Source: Manihot esculenta
Lineage: Eukaryota > Streptophyta > Magnoliopsida > Malpighiales > Euphorbiaceae
Reading direction: 5' to 3'
Assembly: GCF_001659605.2 (NCBI RefSeq)
Contig: NC_035174.2
Location: 7,628,389-7,692,388 of the forward strand
Length of the DNA stretch: 64,000 bases
The position numbers were made by a program, and so were the translations under genes. Below are positions 32,246 to 45,267 of this stretch, in pieces. The notes below the pieces were generated by a model that was not told where the DNA came from, made no database searches, and saw nothing but the letters and a program-made list of their open reading frames with translations. Each line of letters begins with the position of its first letter. Position 1 is the stretch's first letter.

Positions 32246-34961
32246 TAACATGTGTAGAATGGATTAATTAACTTTGGCAAGAATATCTAAGTTGCATTAA
32301 GGATATCTAGAAAAAAAAAAAAAAGAAAAAGATGTCAACAATTAATTTAATCTTTATTTTTTATTTGGATTTTTGTCATCGTTTGCTTACTCCAATGGCA
32401 CAATATGATATGCTTAATTATTTTTAATATTTTTAAATTAAATTATGTTAAATATTATTTTAAATTATTTTTTAATATTTCATAATTAATATATTTAATA
32501 AAGTTATTTTTTTAATTAATTTTAAAAATAATGCTCAATAATAAGTATATTAGAAGGATTAAATAAATTTAATTAATAATAATTTTAATAAAAAAATTAA
32601 AGATAAATTATTATTATAAAAATATTAATAAAAATTTTAAAAATTAAATAATAATATAAATAATAATTTTAAAATATACATGACCTGAAAACGAGTAATT
32701 TAATAATTTTATAAATTCTTAATTATACAAGTAATGATAATGTATATTTAGTCGGATATTAAAAGAATAAAATTGAATTAATAAAAAATAAAAATATAAA
32801 GTGGAATTGTAATAAAAATAAAATTTTTTTTTTATAATTAATTTTAAATTTTATTGATATGGCTTGTTGGCGTGGTAAATAATATAATAATTTTATTAAT
32901 TTTTTAATGGTATAAATAATGATAAATATAATTAGAGTAATTTTAAAAATTAAATTTAATTAAAAAATATATATAATATAATTACAATAAAATAAAAAAT
33001 ATAAATTTTTTTGACTATTAACTTTTCTGTTATTTATAACAATAAAAATCTCTCTCCCTTTAATGATAATTTTATTTTTTAATATGTATTGAAAAGTAAA
33101 ATTTATTAATTTATTGAATAATTTAATAACGAAATGATATGTGTAGAGAAACATAAAAGGTCTGAAGTTGCGGTATGAATGTCTTGGACTTGTCCTAAAC
33201 CTGTGTTGTTGTTCCTCTCCTTTCAATTGAAGAAACAAATAAAATGTCAATAGTCAAAGGATTAATTGATGGAGATAGGAAATAACCCATTAAAAAATAT
33301 TTTTCAAATATAAAATTATTTTCTAAAATAAATAGAATTTTAAACGTAATATATTTTATTTTTTATATTACGCAAATGCAATTTTTTTGTAAAATTTACT
33401 TATTTATTTAATTATTAATTAATCATATTTAGTATTTATATTTATTTTTCTAAATTTTTTTATTTTTAAATTTTATTAAAAGCAAAATTAATTGACCGTG
33501 GTTGTACCCGGTTTAAAATCAGACTGAAAGAATTTTCATATCATTAAAAACCAGGTTAATTTCAATTTGATTTTCAAATCAAATCAAACCATCGAATCCA
33601 TACCGAATCTGGCAATTTACTATGCCTACGTAGGATTATTCAGTTTACAATTATGAGAGCCCCTCTTACTTCACGTTGCCATTCGCATCAAACATAAAAA
33701 CAGCCAATAAAAAGATCCGCTTCCTAGTTAATGTAAATCTGCTGTCATAATTTCAATGGCTGATTTTGGAAAAATCAATAATAAATTATATATAACAAAA
33801 TTTTATTATATATTTATATTCAACATTATTATAAATTATTAATTTACATACTTCATATGAATTAATAGTATTAAATGAAATAAAATGTTGTATTTTTAAT
33901 CTATAACGTTTTATTTTTTGATATTTTTAGATTTTCATTAATCTGTAATATGTATATGAGAATAAAAAGACAAATAATAGAATAAAAAAAATGATATTAT
34001 TAAATAAAAATATTTATTCTAAAATTTATTTTATTAATCAAATAAAATTTTATAAATTATAGTATCATTTATGATTAACTTTTTATTTCATAAATGTAGT
34101 TAATTTATATTTAAAAGAAATAATAAAAATATTATATATGATATGTTATCTGAATTCTCGTATTTTAATTTTTAAAAATTAATTAAAATTATATTAAATA
34201 TACATATTTTGCTGCTTCATCCATGAAATTTTTTTGATAAATAATTTTTTTTAACTCAAATTTACATATATTCATTTAAAAACTAGTTAAAGTCAGCGTA
34301 TTATAGTCAAATTACACTCACAGATTTCAATTTAATAGTAAGTGTATCTGAAAAAATTTGAAAAATCTCATATTTTATTCATTCAATCTCCAATTTCCAT
34401 TTAAAAATACTTCATCCCTAGTCACAAATATTAATTGTGTGAAGTTTTATTAGGATTGGGCTTTTCAACCTTTCCTTTCAATATTAAACTTGCAAATAAA
34501 CATTGTCCATAGGCAATAGAGTGATGGAGATTTTAGAAATAGCCCATTGAAAATTAATTATTCTGTTCACCGTTGGAATAAACTGCCAACAGAAGAAGAA
34601 TTTCATTGTCAATTAGATAAATTCTCTTAAAAAAAGCCATAAAAAATATTATCTATTAACATATATAATAAAATTAATTTATTTATATGTTCACATTAAC
34701 CCCCTAATTCATATAATATTATATATTTTCAAGAAAAAAATATAATATATTAAATGTTAAAGACAAACTAAATTTAGTTATAATAAATTAAAATCCCCTA
34801 AATTGTCATATTATTCTCATTTTGTGTAATTAACCAATCAATTGGTTATAAATATTATAAAAAATTTAAAAATAAAGCAACTATGGATTTTTCAAATAAT
34901 TTATTACAATTAATATATTCCTCTAACTGATATACCAACATACTAAAATTAGTTCATACTT
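32246..34961. other. Intergenic region between B3 and B4; left edge of the tandem array
   Basis: Very AT-rich, no gene. From about 33500 it carries phrases that recur at 43.9, 52.9 and 63.5 kb (AAACCATCGAATCC, CCGAATCTGGCAATTTACTA, CCTACGTAGGATTATTCAGT), which mark the start of array unit 1. Around 33655-33760 another phrase set (GAGAGCCCCTCT, ATCTGCTGTCATAAT) recurs near 46.7 and 56.1 kb. Confidence 0.6.
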
Positions 34962-35040
34962 ACCAAATTTAGCTATGATTTAATTAAAATAATATTCATA
35001 TCCTTTATCTTAAAAATTAGATAATTTCATTATATATACC
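34962..35040 (+). promoter_or_regulatory. B4 conserved upstream block and TATA box
   Basis: ACCAAATTTAGCTATGATTT starts at 34962 and runs into AATATTCAT, the later-array form of the group B block. TATATATAC at 35030-35039 is about 60 nt before the ATG. Confidence 0.6.
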
Positions 35041-35093
35041 GTATGATTTTTAAAGGTAAACATACACTTTTTCTTATCAACCTAAAATATCAA

Positions 35094-35464
35094 ATGGCGT
35101 CCATTTCTTCAAATATGAAACTACTAGCTTTCTTAGTTGCTTTAATAGTGATAATTCTTCCATCTTGTAAGCATTTCTCTACTCATTTTTCTCATATTAA
35201 TATATTTTTATAGTGATAATAATTTATTTTCATTATAATGAAGTAATTAAAACTGAATTTGTATATGCAGATGATTTGCGTATGCAAGTTGCTGCTCAAG
35301 CAGATAGGGGTCCAGTGATTAGTTTTAGATGCATTACTACTGAAGATTGCAAGAGTCCTAACAAATGCTTGTGCCCACCTTGTACATGTATAAATAATAC
35401 TTGCCATTGCAATGTTAATGCTCCATCTTTAAGTGGAGAAAAATCAGGTCGCTGGAAATACTAG
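35094..35464 (+). CDS. B4: secreted eight-cysteine peptide, group B (88 aa)
   Basis: Exon 1 is 35094-35166 (M-A-S-I-S-S-N-M-K-L-L-A-F-L); exon 2 is 35271-35464 after TATGCAG. The signal ends V-A-A-Q-A; the mature part starts D-R-G-P-V-I-S. The core is C-I-T-T-E-D-C, x5, C-L-C-P-P-C-T-C, x4, C-H-C. The tail is S-G-E-K-S-G-R-W-K-Y, with Trp in place of the usual Leu. It lacks the N-T-T sequon of B5 to B8 and resembles AB in the first loop (C-I-T-T). It is the only peptide gene seen in array unit 1. Confidence 0.9.
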
Positions 35465-36249
35465 TGACTTTATTTATTGATATGTGATGGGCAATGCTCT
35501 TATTAATTAAATAAAACATGCAGACTAAATATATAATTTAGTACAAATTGCATATATTGAACTTGGACATATCCAAGTTTAATATTTCTTTTTTTTTTAT
35601 AGTTGTAATTAAAATTATAAATAAAATAGAATATATTATCTTTCTGTTATTTATACTTCATCGGTATTATTTTATTTTATTTTATATATATATTAGTTTC
35701 AAAAGTAATTTTATAGTGAATTAATATGAGTCGAGATGTATCAGTAAGGAAAATATAAAATTTATTACTTTTAATTATATTAAATATTTTTTTTTATTGG
35801 ACATAATGAGTACTTAATAAACTTGTTTAACAAGTGATATGCCATAGTATACAAATAGATTATTGAGTTATTTTATTTTCGAAAGGTGAAAAAAAAAAGT
35901 TATAAGATGAATCAAAACACATGAAGTATGTATTTCTTGTCAAAAGAAAGAAAAGATAGAAATAAACAAATATGAAGGAAATTAGGAAGACAAGACGTGT
36001 AATATTGATTTTGTAAAATAAAGAGGTCAATAGTCAAAGGATTGATGGAGATGGGAAATAATTCCAGCATAATTAATTAATTATACTTTTTATTGTTGGA
36101 TTGGGATTTAGTAATCACAAATTTAGAACGTTGTTAACCTTAATTTTTATACACTTTAAATACATTTTGTATTCATTTTGTTTATATAAATAGCCATCTT
36201 TATTTATTTATTTGATTTTTTTAATAATGTTAATTAGTTTTTTTAAAAC
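35465..36249. other. B4 downstream region
   Basis: 3' untranslated and intergenic DNA nearly identical in layout to the stretches after B6 and B8, showing that all three come from the same ancestral gene-plus-LINE unit. No gene. Confidence 0.6.
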
Positions 36250-39200
36250 AAAATTATTTATATTAATAAAATTTTATCAAATAAAGAGAGATATAATTTC
36301 AAACAGAAAAACGACAATGTCTAATAGATTCTCTAGCCAAAGTATGAGCGGATAGAATAACACGACAACGAACCCCTCTAATACAAATATTAGTTTTAAA
36401 GTCTAACAAAAATTTACAATTATTTAAAATCAAATCAAGTTTAGAAATGTCAAAATGTGAAGACTAAAGAGTTTGAACTACTTGCAAACAGTTCATAAGA
36501 ATGCAGTAATTAAAAAATAAAAATTTCATCGTAAAAAGCAAACAATGACGGAGAGCTAAAACTTCAACAATTACCGACGTACCATTACCTTTCGAGAAAC
36601 CAGAAATACCACGTTGAAATATACTTTCAGAGTTTTCCACAACAAAACCATAGCCAATAAAATCTTGAGTTTTAAACAAAGCCCCATCAACTTGATAAAG
36701 CCAACTAAAATTGTCCAAGTTTGAAGATGACACACGAATTTGGAGAGGAACGGCTTTAGGATCACGAGCAGGGTTAGAGAAATAAAATAAGTTCCTGCCC
36801 TGATATAAAGCAGCAGTGATATTTCCATGCAAAACACCAGCACGTTGAACTGCTTCCCAATCTAAGATATGATGCATGACATCCTCCACAAGGTGAGCTA
36901 CTGAATTTTGCATATGGTTCCATAATAATGAGTTTCTTGCTGACTATAATCTCCATGCACAGACCATTACAAAGGTTTTTTGAACATTCTCTTGGGATTT
37001 CAAAATCTGCAGTAAAAAATTAAAAAAATTATCATTAGGCTGCAAATCTCCCACTCCCCCTAACGTCTAAACTTTCTTGGATACAGGACAATACAACAAA
37101 ATATGATTGACACTTTCATCTTCATGGCACCAAAGACATCTAGCATCCACATCCACACCCATTTATCTTAAGTTATTTCTATAAGCTCTCCAATAGAAAT
37201 CTTTCACTTTTGGAGCAACCGAAACATTCCACAAACTAGTCCATAACTCACCCCCCAAATTAAAATACGATCTTCCTAGCAATTCCATACACACAAAGTA
37301 TGCAGATTTTACTGTATACACACCTCTTTTATCAAAGTGCCACAAAAAAGAATCTTCCTTATTGGTAATACTAATAGGAATACTAATAATAGCTCTGATA
37401 TCTCTTGCAGAAAAAAGCTCCATTAAAAAAGCAATGTTCCAAACCCTTCCATTACTTTCGAAAAGATTACAAACACGTAAATATGGTTCAATAAAATCGG
37501 GGCCATCATCCGCAAAAAAGGTATCATCCTTAGGAATTTAGGGAGTTGAAGCCACTAAAATCTTCTCTCCATTACCCACCCTCCACCCTGTACCCCTCTG
37601 AATCAACTCCCTTGATGCCATCATACTTTTCCAAACAAAGCTAGCACCATTACTTATATTGGCAGAAAATAAATCACCATTTGGGAAGTACTTTGCTTTA
37701 AACACTCTATAACAAAGAGTATTAGGATTTGTTAAGAACCTCCACAATTGTTTGCCAAGTAAAAACAAATTAAAACTCTTAAAGTCCCGAAACCCCATAC
37801 GCCCCTCCTTCTTCCTACTACACATCTTCTCCCACGCTAGCCAATTAATACCCCTCCGCCCTTCTCTTTTACCCCCACCAAAAGCCATTGACCATTCTAT
37901 GCAATTCATTCAAAATAGTAATGGAAATCAAGAAAATATTTATGCAATATGCAGGTATAGCCTGCAACACAGATTTTATGAGAACCTCCCTGCCTGCTCT
38001 AGATAGGAATCTGCTGCTCCATGAATTAACCCTCTTCCACATTCTTTTTTTCAGAAAACCAAAAATTGCTTTTTTGTTCCTCCCAATAAGAGAAGGTAAC
38101 CCCAGGTAGGCACTATGACTCAATGGTGAATGAACATCCAGGATATTACTGATATTAGACCTTACAGAGGAGACCACATTGGGACTGAAGAAAATGCCAG
38201 ATTTATTAAAGTTCACCACTTGTCCAGAAGCAGCCGCATAGGTATTGAGAATAGATTTAATTCTATCTACTTCCTTCAGTCTAGTATTAAAAAATAGCAG
38301 AAAATTATCTGCAAAAAATAAATGTAAGATCCTTGGGCATCTAATACCTGCCCTACAGCCCTGCAACCAGCCCCTAGATTCAGCATCTTTAAGTAGTAAC
38401 GATAAGTCTTCCGCACACACCAAATAGAGATATGGGGAAATATGATCCCCCTGCCGAAGACCTCTACCAGGCATAATAGGACCAATCCAATCACCATTAA
38501 AATTGATATTGTAAGGAACTTCCAAAAAGCACATAGTCAACCACCTAATCTATTGAGTAGAAAAACCAAATCGTTCCAACATGCCTTTTAGAAACTCCCA
38601 CTGTAGCATATCATAAACCTTAGAAATATCAATTTTAAGTGCACAATTACCATAATTTATGTCCTTATTAATTCTAATATTGTGAATCATTTCAAACGCA
38701 ACCATAACATTATCGATAATCAACCAATGAGGGATAAATGCAGACTGATTCTCAGAGATAATCATAGGAAAGACTCTTTTAAATTTGTTCGTCAAAGCTT
38801 TAGCCACAATCTTACATAACACATTATATAATGCAATTGGACGACAGTTTTTAACATTTTTAGGGCTATCCACTTTAGGGATCAAAACAATAAATGTTTC
38901 AGTAAGAGAAGAAGGAAAAGTACCTTGTTGAAGCCATAGGCGACAACCATCGAAAATATCATTGCCAATCAAGTGCTAAAATCTCTGGTAAAATACAGAA
39001 TTTGACCCATCCGGTCCAGGTGCCTTGTCTGGATGCATCTGAAAAAGAGCAGCTCTAAATTCCTCATTCGAAAAGAGAGCACAAAGATCAGCATTATCGA
39101 CATCACTAATCAAGGGCGACACCAACTCAAAAACCTGTTCACAATCCACAGAACCATCACAAAAAATAGACTAGAAATAATGTAGAACGTGATTTTTAAT

Positions 39201-39887
39201 TTCCTGCTCATCCTCAATCTAGGTACCCGATGACTCCTTTAATTTAGTATTCTGGTTCATTCTTTGTAACGACCCGAAAATCGGACCGCTACCGGCGCTA
39301 GGATCTAGATCGGCTTAAGGCCGTCGGGACTCGTAGCAAGCCTAATATACCACCTGTAAACCTGTTTAATCCCATACATGATTAAACACATACATAAAAA
39401 TTTTGAACTTTCCTCATTCATTTACTAAACTCAACCTGTGCATGCACAACTAATAATCATAAACAACAACCCCACATTGGAGTCCTCATCAATGCTCCAA
39501 TGGGGTAACATAACATAATAAGAGTTTGGTTTTCATAAATAATGATAAAATATTTTATAGATCATGCACAAAGGGATTAATCAACACACTAGGGTCAAGC
39601 ACAATTCTAATCCTCAATACTCATCATTACATTACATATCTGTACTATACATTACATCATTCTCATGTCCACAGCTAACTATTACATAGGATATGACTTT
39701 ACTCTTCTTAACCTCCTGGCCTATCCCGTATCTGCAAACCTGGGGGATTAAGGGAGTGGGGTGAGCTACTAGAGCCCAGTGAGCAGAATAATAAAACATT
39801 TAAAATATATGCTATAATGGAATGCATCACATCACAGACAAATCACATCAAGGATGGACTTGTCACCAGTAGTCCTCTACATAGTCC

Positions 39888-40052
39888 AACTGTGTCAGGG
39901 GCGTAGAATGGGCCTCACTGGTCTTTCTTTTACATAACATAACATAACATAATATAACATTCCAACTGTGCCAGGGGCGTAGACTGGGCCTCGCTGGTCT
40001 TTCTCTTACATTGTGCCAGGGGCGTAGAATGGGCCTCACTGGTCTTCCATAC
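39888..40052. repeat. Three-copy repeat inside the solo LTR
   Basis: The phrase GGGGCGTAGAATGGGCCTCA or close variants occurs near 39898, 39974 and 40019, each followed by CTGGTCTT. The first two are separated by a run of ACATA units. Confidence 0.85.
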
Positions 40053-40449
40053 CGTATCATCATCATATCATATCGTACGAGGACTAAAGGATCATCCAAC
40101 ATCCATCCACATCAACATCAAATAATGCAATGCAACATATTCATGAATTCTAATGCAAACAACCTAGAATATCACATGGCATTCATGATGCGTGAATCAT
40201 GCTAAAACTTTCATTATTTTATTTTGAAACATAAGGAGTCATTCTACTCACCTCTGGCTAGCTCTGACAAGACACTAAAGCAGCTAACTCACTGCTAGGG
40301 TCCTCGGTTCCTCGGGTCCGAACCTACACAGGTGGACTCAAATGAGGGACCAAACATACATAAACATGACTCTAAGATACTCCCCAAAAACCCCCAAAAA
40401 CACCTTAAAATAATCACAAAAATCATGCAAAGGAAGGCTGGACAGGGCA

Positions 40450-40705
40450 CTTTCGGCGGCCGAAAGTCCCTCCAGAACCGAAAGTCCCTCCAGAACCGAA
40501 AGTCATGCACCTTCGGCGGCACTTTCGGCGGCCGAAGGTTCTCTCCAGAGACAAAACTCATGCATGTTCGGCGGCACCTTCGGCGGCCGAAACTCCCTTC
40601 CAGAGCCGAAAGTCCACTTTCGGGGGCAAGGTTCGGCAGCCAAAGGCTTGCCTCCACAGGCAGGTTCGGCGGCCGAAAGTCCCTTCGGCTGCCGAACCTG
40701 AGTTC
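40450..40705. repeat. Cluster of palindromic TTCGGCGGCCGAA motifs in the solo LTR
   Basis: TTCGGCGGCCGAA or one-base variants (TTCGGCTGCCGAA, TTCGGCAGCC) recur many times at 40450-40700, and further copies lie at 41285-41380. They alternate with half-sites such as CTTTCGG and CCGAAAGTCCC. The block is GC-rich within an AT-rich region and could form hairpins. Confidence 0.85.
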
Positions 40706-42860
40706 TTCCAAAGGGCAGAACTCAGCCAACCACATGCACATTGCCTCCCAAACCATTCAATCAAGTATTTACCTATTCTACAACATGCAAACTCAAACCA
40801 ACAAGCATACAGGGGTCTCAAACTAACCTAAACCCCAACCAAAGCACATCAAACATGCATATACCACATACATTGCTTCAAAGACTCAACATAAACCCAT
40901 AACCCCAAAAATAACCTAAACATGCATTTCTACCCCATAAATCTTCATAAAACTCGTTTAAAATATAGAATGAGCTAAAGATCTACTCTTACCTCTTGAA
41001 GATCGAGAGGAGAGGCGATCTAACTCGGAGATGGGAGAGATCTCGCTCCTTGGGTCTCCAAGTTCCACAACTTGCTCAAAGTTCACAAATCTTCAAAAAC
41101 CAAGCAAACACTTGTTAAAACTTGAAAGATTGGAGGAAAAACATCAAAAACGACCATGGGAGAGCATGGACTCACCGTTGGCCGAAAATGGGGAGAAAAC
41201 TCGCCCGTTTCGGCCATAGAGCCCTTATATAGGGGCTAGCCAGACCACCTTCGGCAGCCTAAGGTGCCTCCAAATCCCATGCAAGTTCGGCGACCGAACA
41301 TGGGGTTCGGCGGCCGAACCTGAGCAACTTTCGGAAGCCTAACTTGCCCCCCTAAACTATCCCACGTTCGGCGGCCGAACCTGGAAATGCCTCCATGGTC
41401 TTTTTCATTCAAAACTCAATTTCTTTCTTACTTAAAATCATAAAATACATTAAAACATTTTATAAAAACATGATTTTACCCTTCTAGAGGTTTTCGACAT
41501 CCGAGATTCCACCGAACGGTAGGAATTTCGATACCAGAGTCTAGCCGGGTATTACATTCTTCGTCTACCATTAATTTGTGCATGAAAAAATTTTGTATTT
41601 CGGTCCCCATTTTTAAGCCAAAAGCACTTTGCCTGCTGTTTAAGTCTAGCTTCTTCCTGCTCAAGGAGACGATTCCAATCTTCCTTTAAAGAGGCGTGAG
41701 AAACATTACTGGGCCCATTATCTAATAATCTCTGTATAGTCTTCTTCTTTTGCCAAAACTCCTTATTTCTACTCCTACCCCACAACGAAAGAGCAGAAAC
41801 TAAATCATCACGTTTCATCAAAAGGTTGCGTGGTATATAATTAACCCAAGCTCCTTTAATAACCTCAGTCAGACCCTCATCACATAACCATGCATTATCA
41901 AATCGAAATCTCCTTCTATCTCCCCTATTATCCTTAGAAGCTATATTAATCACCAACGATTTGTGATCCGATCTAGGAATATGAACAACCGAGCAGACAT
42001 CATTAGTGAATTTACGAGCCCAGTCCTCAGTAGCAAGGGCTCTATCAAGCTTCTCTCTAATCAGATTATTCGACTCCCTACCCTTCTCCTATGTGAAGAA
42101 AGAGCCAACAGTGGGTATTTGAACAAGATTACTGTCCTCAAGTGCCTGTCTAAACCCCTGCATAAGATAATTTGGCAAAATTGTTCTTCCTTCTTTCTCA
42201 TCTTTCGAGTATAAATCATTAAAATCTCCCGAATAAAGTCACGGAAGAGAGCTTCTACGAGATAAAGCTCAAATAAGATTTCAAGACTGACATTGTTGTT
42301 GTTGTAATTTCAGAAACCCATAATAACCAGTAAACCTCTATTGAACATTACCTTCCGAAACAACCAAATCAATAAAATTTGAAGAAAAATCAACCACAGA
42401 AACCGACACATGTCTCTTCCACATTAACGAAAGGCATCCTCCCAATACATGTCTATTGACTGAGAAGCAACCATCAAAATGTAAAAAACTACAAAAAAAT
42501 TCCATACGACAATTAAGAGCTTTTGTTTCCACAAAAAATAAAATGTCAGGCTTGTAACTAGTAACTAAATCCTTCAATACATTAACTGTCCGAGGATTGC
42601 CGAATTCTCAGAAGTTCCAACATAGGACGATCATTGCTTTCGGCTATCTCAACCTTTGACGGGATGAGCCGCTTCACTGTTACCTGTCAAATTAACATTC
42701 ATAGAGGTGTTGTTAGAGGCATCCTGTCAATTGACGCAAATTATCTTCCATGGAGGAAGGAAAAAGAAGAAGTTAAATTTAAGGAAGAGGAAAATGCGAG
42801 AACATCGAGCCACAAAGGGACCACAGAGGGACCACAGCGGGAAAGAAACAAAAAATAATT

Positions 42861-44753
42861 TTAATTAGTTTTTATAAGTTAATATTTTATAGATATTTTA
42901 TTTTATTTTATAAGAAAAAAACATGCCAATTGAATCTTAAAGAGCATCAATTTCAAAGAGCGGCAAAAAGTTATATATGCATCAACACAGTTGTGTCACA
43001 GCTTATATCGCTCAAACTGCAAACTTATTTTAATGTGCAGAAAATCGGCAATTTGTGATGATAACATGGTAGGCTCTTTTATTTTGCTAGAGCAACCTAA
43101 ATAGTCTTTTTTTTTAGATTTTAAGGGAGAAGATCAAAAAATAAAGGGAAGAGCAGCCATCTCCCATTCCCTCTCCTTTTTCCACCAATTTTTCACTTAT
43201 TTCTTCCTCATTTCATGTGGAGAACACAAGGGCTGCTGGAACTTCACCAATAGAGGTTCTTTGGGCATGAATTTCATTCTTCTAAGAGTTCTTCATTTGG
43301 ATTTTTCTTATCCTTTATTAATTTTATGTTTTCTTTGTTTTATCTTAAGATTTTCTATGTAAATGCCATGATTAGCGAGTAGATTTTTAGATATCAGAGA
43401 TGAGATATGTAATACTCTATTTTAATTTTGAATTTGAACTAATTTCTATCAATGGGTTTGTACTAAATTCTAATTTTGAGTTGGGTATTTGATCTTAATT
43501 TTTTTTCGTTGTGCTTAACCTTTTGCTTTGTGTTTGGCCAACCAAAATAGTATTTTAATCATTCATTAATGTATCGAAAAATGAAGATAAGTGGTGAAAA
43601 CTTAAAATTAGAACTTATATTCTTAAAATCAAAAAATTAACTAAGAGTATGAGAGGATTTCAAAATTAATTAAATGATTCAATAAATTTTTTATAAATTA
43701 AGAGACAAAATCAGAAATTAATTTAATTAAGGTACAATCTTAATATTTTGAAAGAGAATTAATTGGATTTTAGATTTAATTCCTTCAAGAAATAGAATAC
43801 CCGATAGAAATCATTCCTTTAAGAAATAGAATACCCAATAGAAATCAGAGAAAATTCAAATTAATTGAAATATAAATTTCAAATACAACCGTAACGAACG
43901 GTGGTTTGTATCCGGTTTAAAATCAGACTTAAAAGAATTTTCATATCATTAAAATTTAGGTTAATTTCAATTTGATTTTCAAATCAAATCAAACCATCGA
44001 ATCCAAACCGAATCTGGCAATTTACTAGGCCTACGTAGGATTATTCAGTTTATATTCAACATTATTATAAATTATTTACATCATATGAATTAATAGTATT
44101 AAATGAAATAAAGTGTTGTATTTTTAATCTATAAAGTTTTATTTTTTGATATTTTTAGATTTTCATTAATCTATAATATGTATATGAGAATAAAAGGACA
44201 AATAATAGAATTAAAAAAAATGATATTATTAAATAAAAATATTTATTCTAAAATCTATTTTGTTAATCAAATAAAAGTTTATAAATTATATTATCATTTA
44301 CGATTAACTTTTTAAACTTTAATTTAATCCTCTAATTATAATAATGACAAATTAAAAATATTTAATTTATTGTAAAGATTTAGAGTTTTTTTACATAAAT
44401 ATAAATTTACTTTCTCATCCAAACGGCTTTATTTTTACTAGCGATTTATATTTATTCATAAATAATATCTATTAACATATATAATGAAATTAATTTATTT
44501 ATACGTTCACATTAACCCCCTAATTCATATAATATAATATTATATTATATGTTTTCAAGAAAAAATATAATATATTAAATGTTAACTTGTTTAGAGACAA
44601 ACTAAATCTAACCATAATAAATTAAAATCCCGTAAATTACCAATCAATTTGATTATAAATATTATAAAAATCTAAAAATAAAACAACTATGGATTTTCAA
44701 ATGATTTACTACACTTAATATATATACCAACATACCAAAATTAGTTCATACCT
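42861..44753. other. Intergenic spacer and start of array unit 2
   Basis: No gene. 42880-43900 is closely matched by 62590-63530 and partly by 54800-55330. 43910-44300 matches 33510, 52907 and 63540 onwards. It leads into the B5 promoter. Confidence 0.65.
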
Positions 44754-44831
44754 ACCAAATTTAGCTATGATTTAATTAGAATAATATTCATATCCTTTAT
44801 CTTAAAATTTAAATAATTTCACTATATATAC
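44754..44831 (+). promoter_or_regulatory. B5 conserved upstream block and TATA box
   Basis: ACCAAATTTAGCTATGATTT at 44754 with the following AATATTCAT, and CTATATATAC at 44822-44831, about 65 nt before the ATG. Confidence 0.6.
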
Positions 44832-44896
44832 AACATGATTTTTAAAGGTAACTACGCACTTCTTCTTATCAACTTAAAATTAACCTAAAATATCAA

Positions 44897-45267
44897 ATGG
44901 CATCCACATCTGCAAACATGAAACTACTAGCTTTTGTAGTTGCTTTAATAGTGATAATTCTTTCATGTTGTAAGCATTTCTCTACTCATTTTTTTCATAT
45001 TAATATATTTTTATAGTAATAATAATTTATCTTTATCATAATAAAGTAATTAAAACTTAATTTGTATATCCAGATGATTTGCGTCTGCAAGTTGCTGCTC
45101 AAACAGATAGAGGTCCAGTGATTAGTCTCGGATGCAATACAACTGAAGAGTGCAGCAGTCGCACCAAATGCTTGTGCCCACCTTGTACATGTATAAGGAA
45201 TATTTGTGAGTGCAATGTTACCGCTCCATTCTTAAGTGGAGGAAAATTAAGTCGCTTGAAATATTAG
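44897..45267 (+). CDS. B5: secreted eight-cysteine peptide, group B (88 aa)
   Basis: Exon 1 is 44897-44969 (M-A-S-T-S-A-N-M-K-L-L-A-F-V); exon 2 is 45074-45267 after TATCCAG. The linker is T-D-R-G-P-V-I-S-L-G; the core begins C-N-T-T-E-E-C-S-S-R-T-K-C, then C-P-P-C-T-C-I-R-N-I-C-E-C. Two potential N-glycosylation sites: N-T-T in loop 1 and N-V-T after the core. The tail is G-G-K-L-S-R-L-K-Y. The closest relative is B7 in the next unit. Confidence 0.9.

Larger units (their letters stand above)
39265..41556 (-). mobile_element. Solo LTR, probably Ty3/gypsy, 2292 bp, with 5-bp target-site duplication
   Basis: The insert starts TGTAACGACC and ends GGTATTACA (TG...CA), and is flanked by TTCTT at 39260-39264 and 41557-41561. 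The empty site is seen in the two other LINE copies near 51895 and 61312, where TTCATTCTTCGTCTACC or its close variant is continuous. On the minus strand it begins TGTAATACCCGG. No internal gag or pol is present, so it is a solo LTR left by recombination between two LTRs. It holds the repeats listed below. Confidence 0.93.
36250..42860 (-). mobile_element. LINE copy 1 (L1-type, with RNase H), interrupted by a solo LTR
   Basis: Read on the minus strand: ORF1 end near 42860-42600, endonuclease start (42577-42338; K-P-D-I-L-F-F-V-E-T-K), endonuclease end (about 41956), RT (38972-37869), zinc-binding RVT region (37900-37163; C-W-R/Y-W-R-A) and RNase H (36913-36464). The RT catalytic motif reads F-A-D-N, where the second Asp is expected, so this copy is inactive. 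Many stops and frameshifts break it. A 2.29-kb solo LTR interrupts it at 39265-41556. The 3' end (left) borders A/T-rich DNA near 36240. Confidence 0.9.

Noticed and set aside
35192..35407. Minus-strand open frame over B4 (also over B6 and B8)
   Set aside because: It is a shadow of exon 2 and the intron; the plus-strand gene is clear.
40295..40831. Open frames of 87 to 164 codons in the solo LTR
   Set aside because: They come from the GC-rich palindromic repeat, overlap in several frames on both strands and show no known domain.
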